Below are positions 6,360 through 6,901 of a stretch of 6,901 nt of DNA, piece by piece. A program made the translations under genes and the position numbers. Source of the stretch: Acidobacteriota bacterium (lineage in GTDB: Bacteria > Acidobacteriota > Vicinamibacteria > Vicinamibacterales > Vicinamibacteraceae); NCBI GenBank assembly GCA_023427865.1, contig JAEYZV010000631.1, forward strand, positions 1 through 6,901. Reading direction: 5' to 3'. Numbering within the stretch: position 1 is the first letter of the stretch; each line of letters begins with the position of its first letter. Under the pieces are notes generated by a model that was not told the origin of the DNA, did no database searches, and saw only the letters and a program-made list of their open reading frames with translations.

Positions 6360-6767
6360 CTATCTCGGCACGCGAATCCGTCGCAACAGCGCGAGCAGGT
6401 CACGGTGCGCCAGCACCGCGTCGGGCGACTCCTGGATGGCCTGCAGGTAGCGTTGGGCGTATGGCGTGCCGTCGGCGTCGGGCGAGGCGAGCGCACGCAC
6501 GTGCACGAGGATTGCGTCCTCGTCCGGCTCGCCGTCCGCGGTGAGCATCTCGTCGATGCGGACGATGCACTCCGACAGCGGGCGCAACCACGCGAACTCG
6601 GGATCGTGCAGCAGCACCTGCAGCAGTTCGGTTGCCGACAGGCGGCCATGCACGCGTTCGTGGCCGCGGCGCTCCCAGTCGAGCAGCGAACGGTGGAGGC
6701 GCAGGAGCGCCTCGCGGATGTCGCGCAATCGACGCGCCACGCTTTCGGGATCGTGAGCTTCCACCAT
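6360..6767 (-). CDS. Small helical protein of unknown function
   Basis: A 135-residue soluble protein with no signal peptide or membrane segment. It appears almost wholly alpha-helical: an amphipathic helix rich in Arg and Leu at about 8-36, a second around 44-53, a central motif FAWLRPLSECIVRIDE at 58-73, an acidic stretch with Pro/Gly breaks (76-101), and C-terminal helices (103-131). The central motif resembles one I recall from unnamed conserved proteins of about 130 residues in several bacterial phyla, but I cannot name a domain. The frame is open to 6884, but the upstream 39 codons are Arg-rich and low in helix character, so the ATG at 6767 is preferred; a weak GGGCGGG precedes it by two bases. 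On the minus strand, TACGCT nine bases before the ATG could be a poor -10 element. It is convergent with the receptor gene, and its neighbour beyond the right edge is unseen, so context gives no clue to its role. Confidence 0.7.
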   Translation of the reverse strand: MVEAHDPESVARRLRDIREALLRLHRSLLDWERRGHERVHGRLSATELLQVLLHDPEFAWLRPLSECIVRIDEMLTADGEPDEDAILVHVRALASPDADGTPYAQRYLQAIQESPDAVLAHRDLLALLRRIRVPR

Positions 6768-6873
6768 GTCCCGCCCAGCGTACTCGATGGTGGCGAGCGC
6801 AGGAACGCCCGACGACCGACGCCGAACGCGGGTTCGACGGTCGCCCCTCACGGACGGACGCGGGAGGGCTCGC

Positions 6874-6894
6874 CCGTCGGGCAAGGCCCGACGG
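6874..6894. repeat. Perfect 9-bp hairpin at the right edge
   Basis: CCGTCGGGC at 6874-6882 is perfectly complementary to GCCCGACGG at 6886-6894, with a three-base AAG loop. It lies about 105 bases upstream of the start of the small helical gene on the minus strand, and possibly downstream of a gene outside the window. There is no T-run. Like the hairpin at 6285-6308, it contains AGCCGTC on one strand (here GACGGCT at 6890-6896 on the plus strand), which hints at a dispersed palindrome rather than a terminator. Confidence 0.5.
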
Positions 6895-6901
6895 CTACGA
6901 C

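Overview
The window is GC-rich with densely packed, strongly biased codons. It carries two families that are hallmarks of Acidobacteriota: a secreted protein with the VWFA-related Acidobacterial domain, and a very large Oar-like TonB-dependent receptor with an N-terminal carboxypeptidase-regulatory-like domain. A soil or sediment member of Acidobacteriota, perhaps Vicinamibacteria, is the best guess. That is inferred from gene content and style; there is no rRNA or other marker to settle it.

Layout. At the left edge, on the minus strand, is the first 143 codons of a Tat-exported subclass B3-like metallo-beta-lactamase fold enzyme (1-429, continuing outside the window). A 159-bp divergent intergenic region follows. 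It holds a six-unit heptamer tract (531-572), G-rich on the minus strand, and -10-like hexamers placed 8-9 nt before both start codons, which suggests leaderless mRNAs. The VWFA-related protein (589-2844, plus) comes next. A 355-bp gap (2845-3199) contains no credible gene, but its second half is unusually rich in nested complementary segments. One of these sequesters the ribosome-binding site of the next gene, and a mutually exclusive helix could free it. The TonB-dependent receptor runs from 3200 to 6265. A perfect 10-bp hairpin (6285-6308) separates it from a convergent minus-strand gene for a small helical protein of unknown function (6360-6767). A second strong hairpin lies at the right edge (6874-6894).

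How the parts fit. At least three of the four products are predicted to act outside the cytoplasm: a Tat-exported hydrolase, a Sec-exported VWA protein and an outer-membrane receptor. They do not look like one operon: the first two genes diverge, and the receptor has its own long leader. No substrate can be assigned to the receptor. The most interesting signal is the receptor leader, a possible two-state RNA switch controlling translation of an outer-membrane transporter. No tRNA, rRNA, insertion sequence or CRISPR array was seen.
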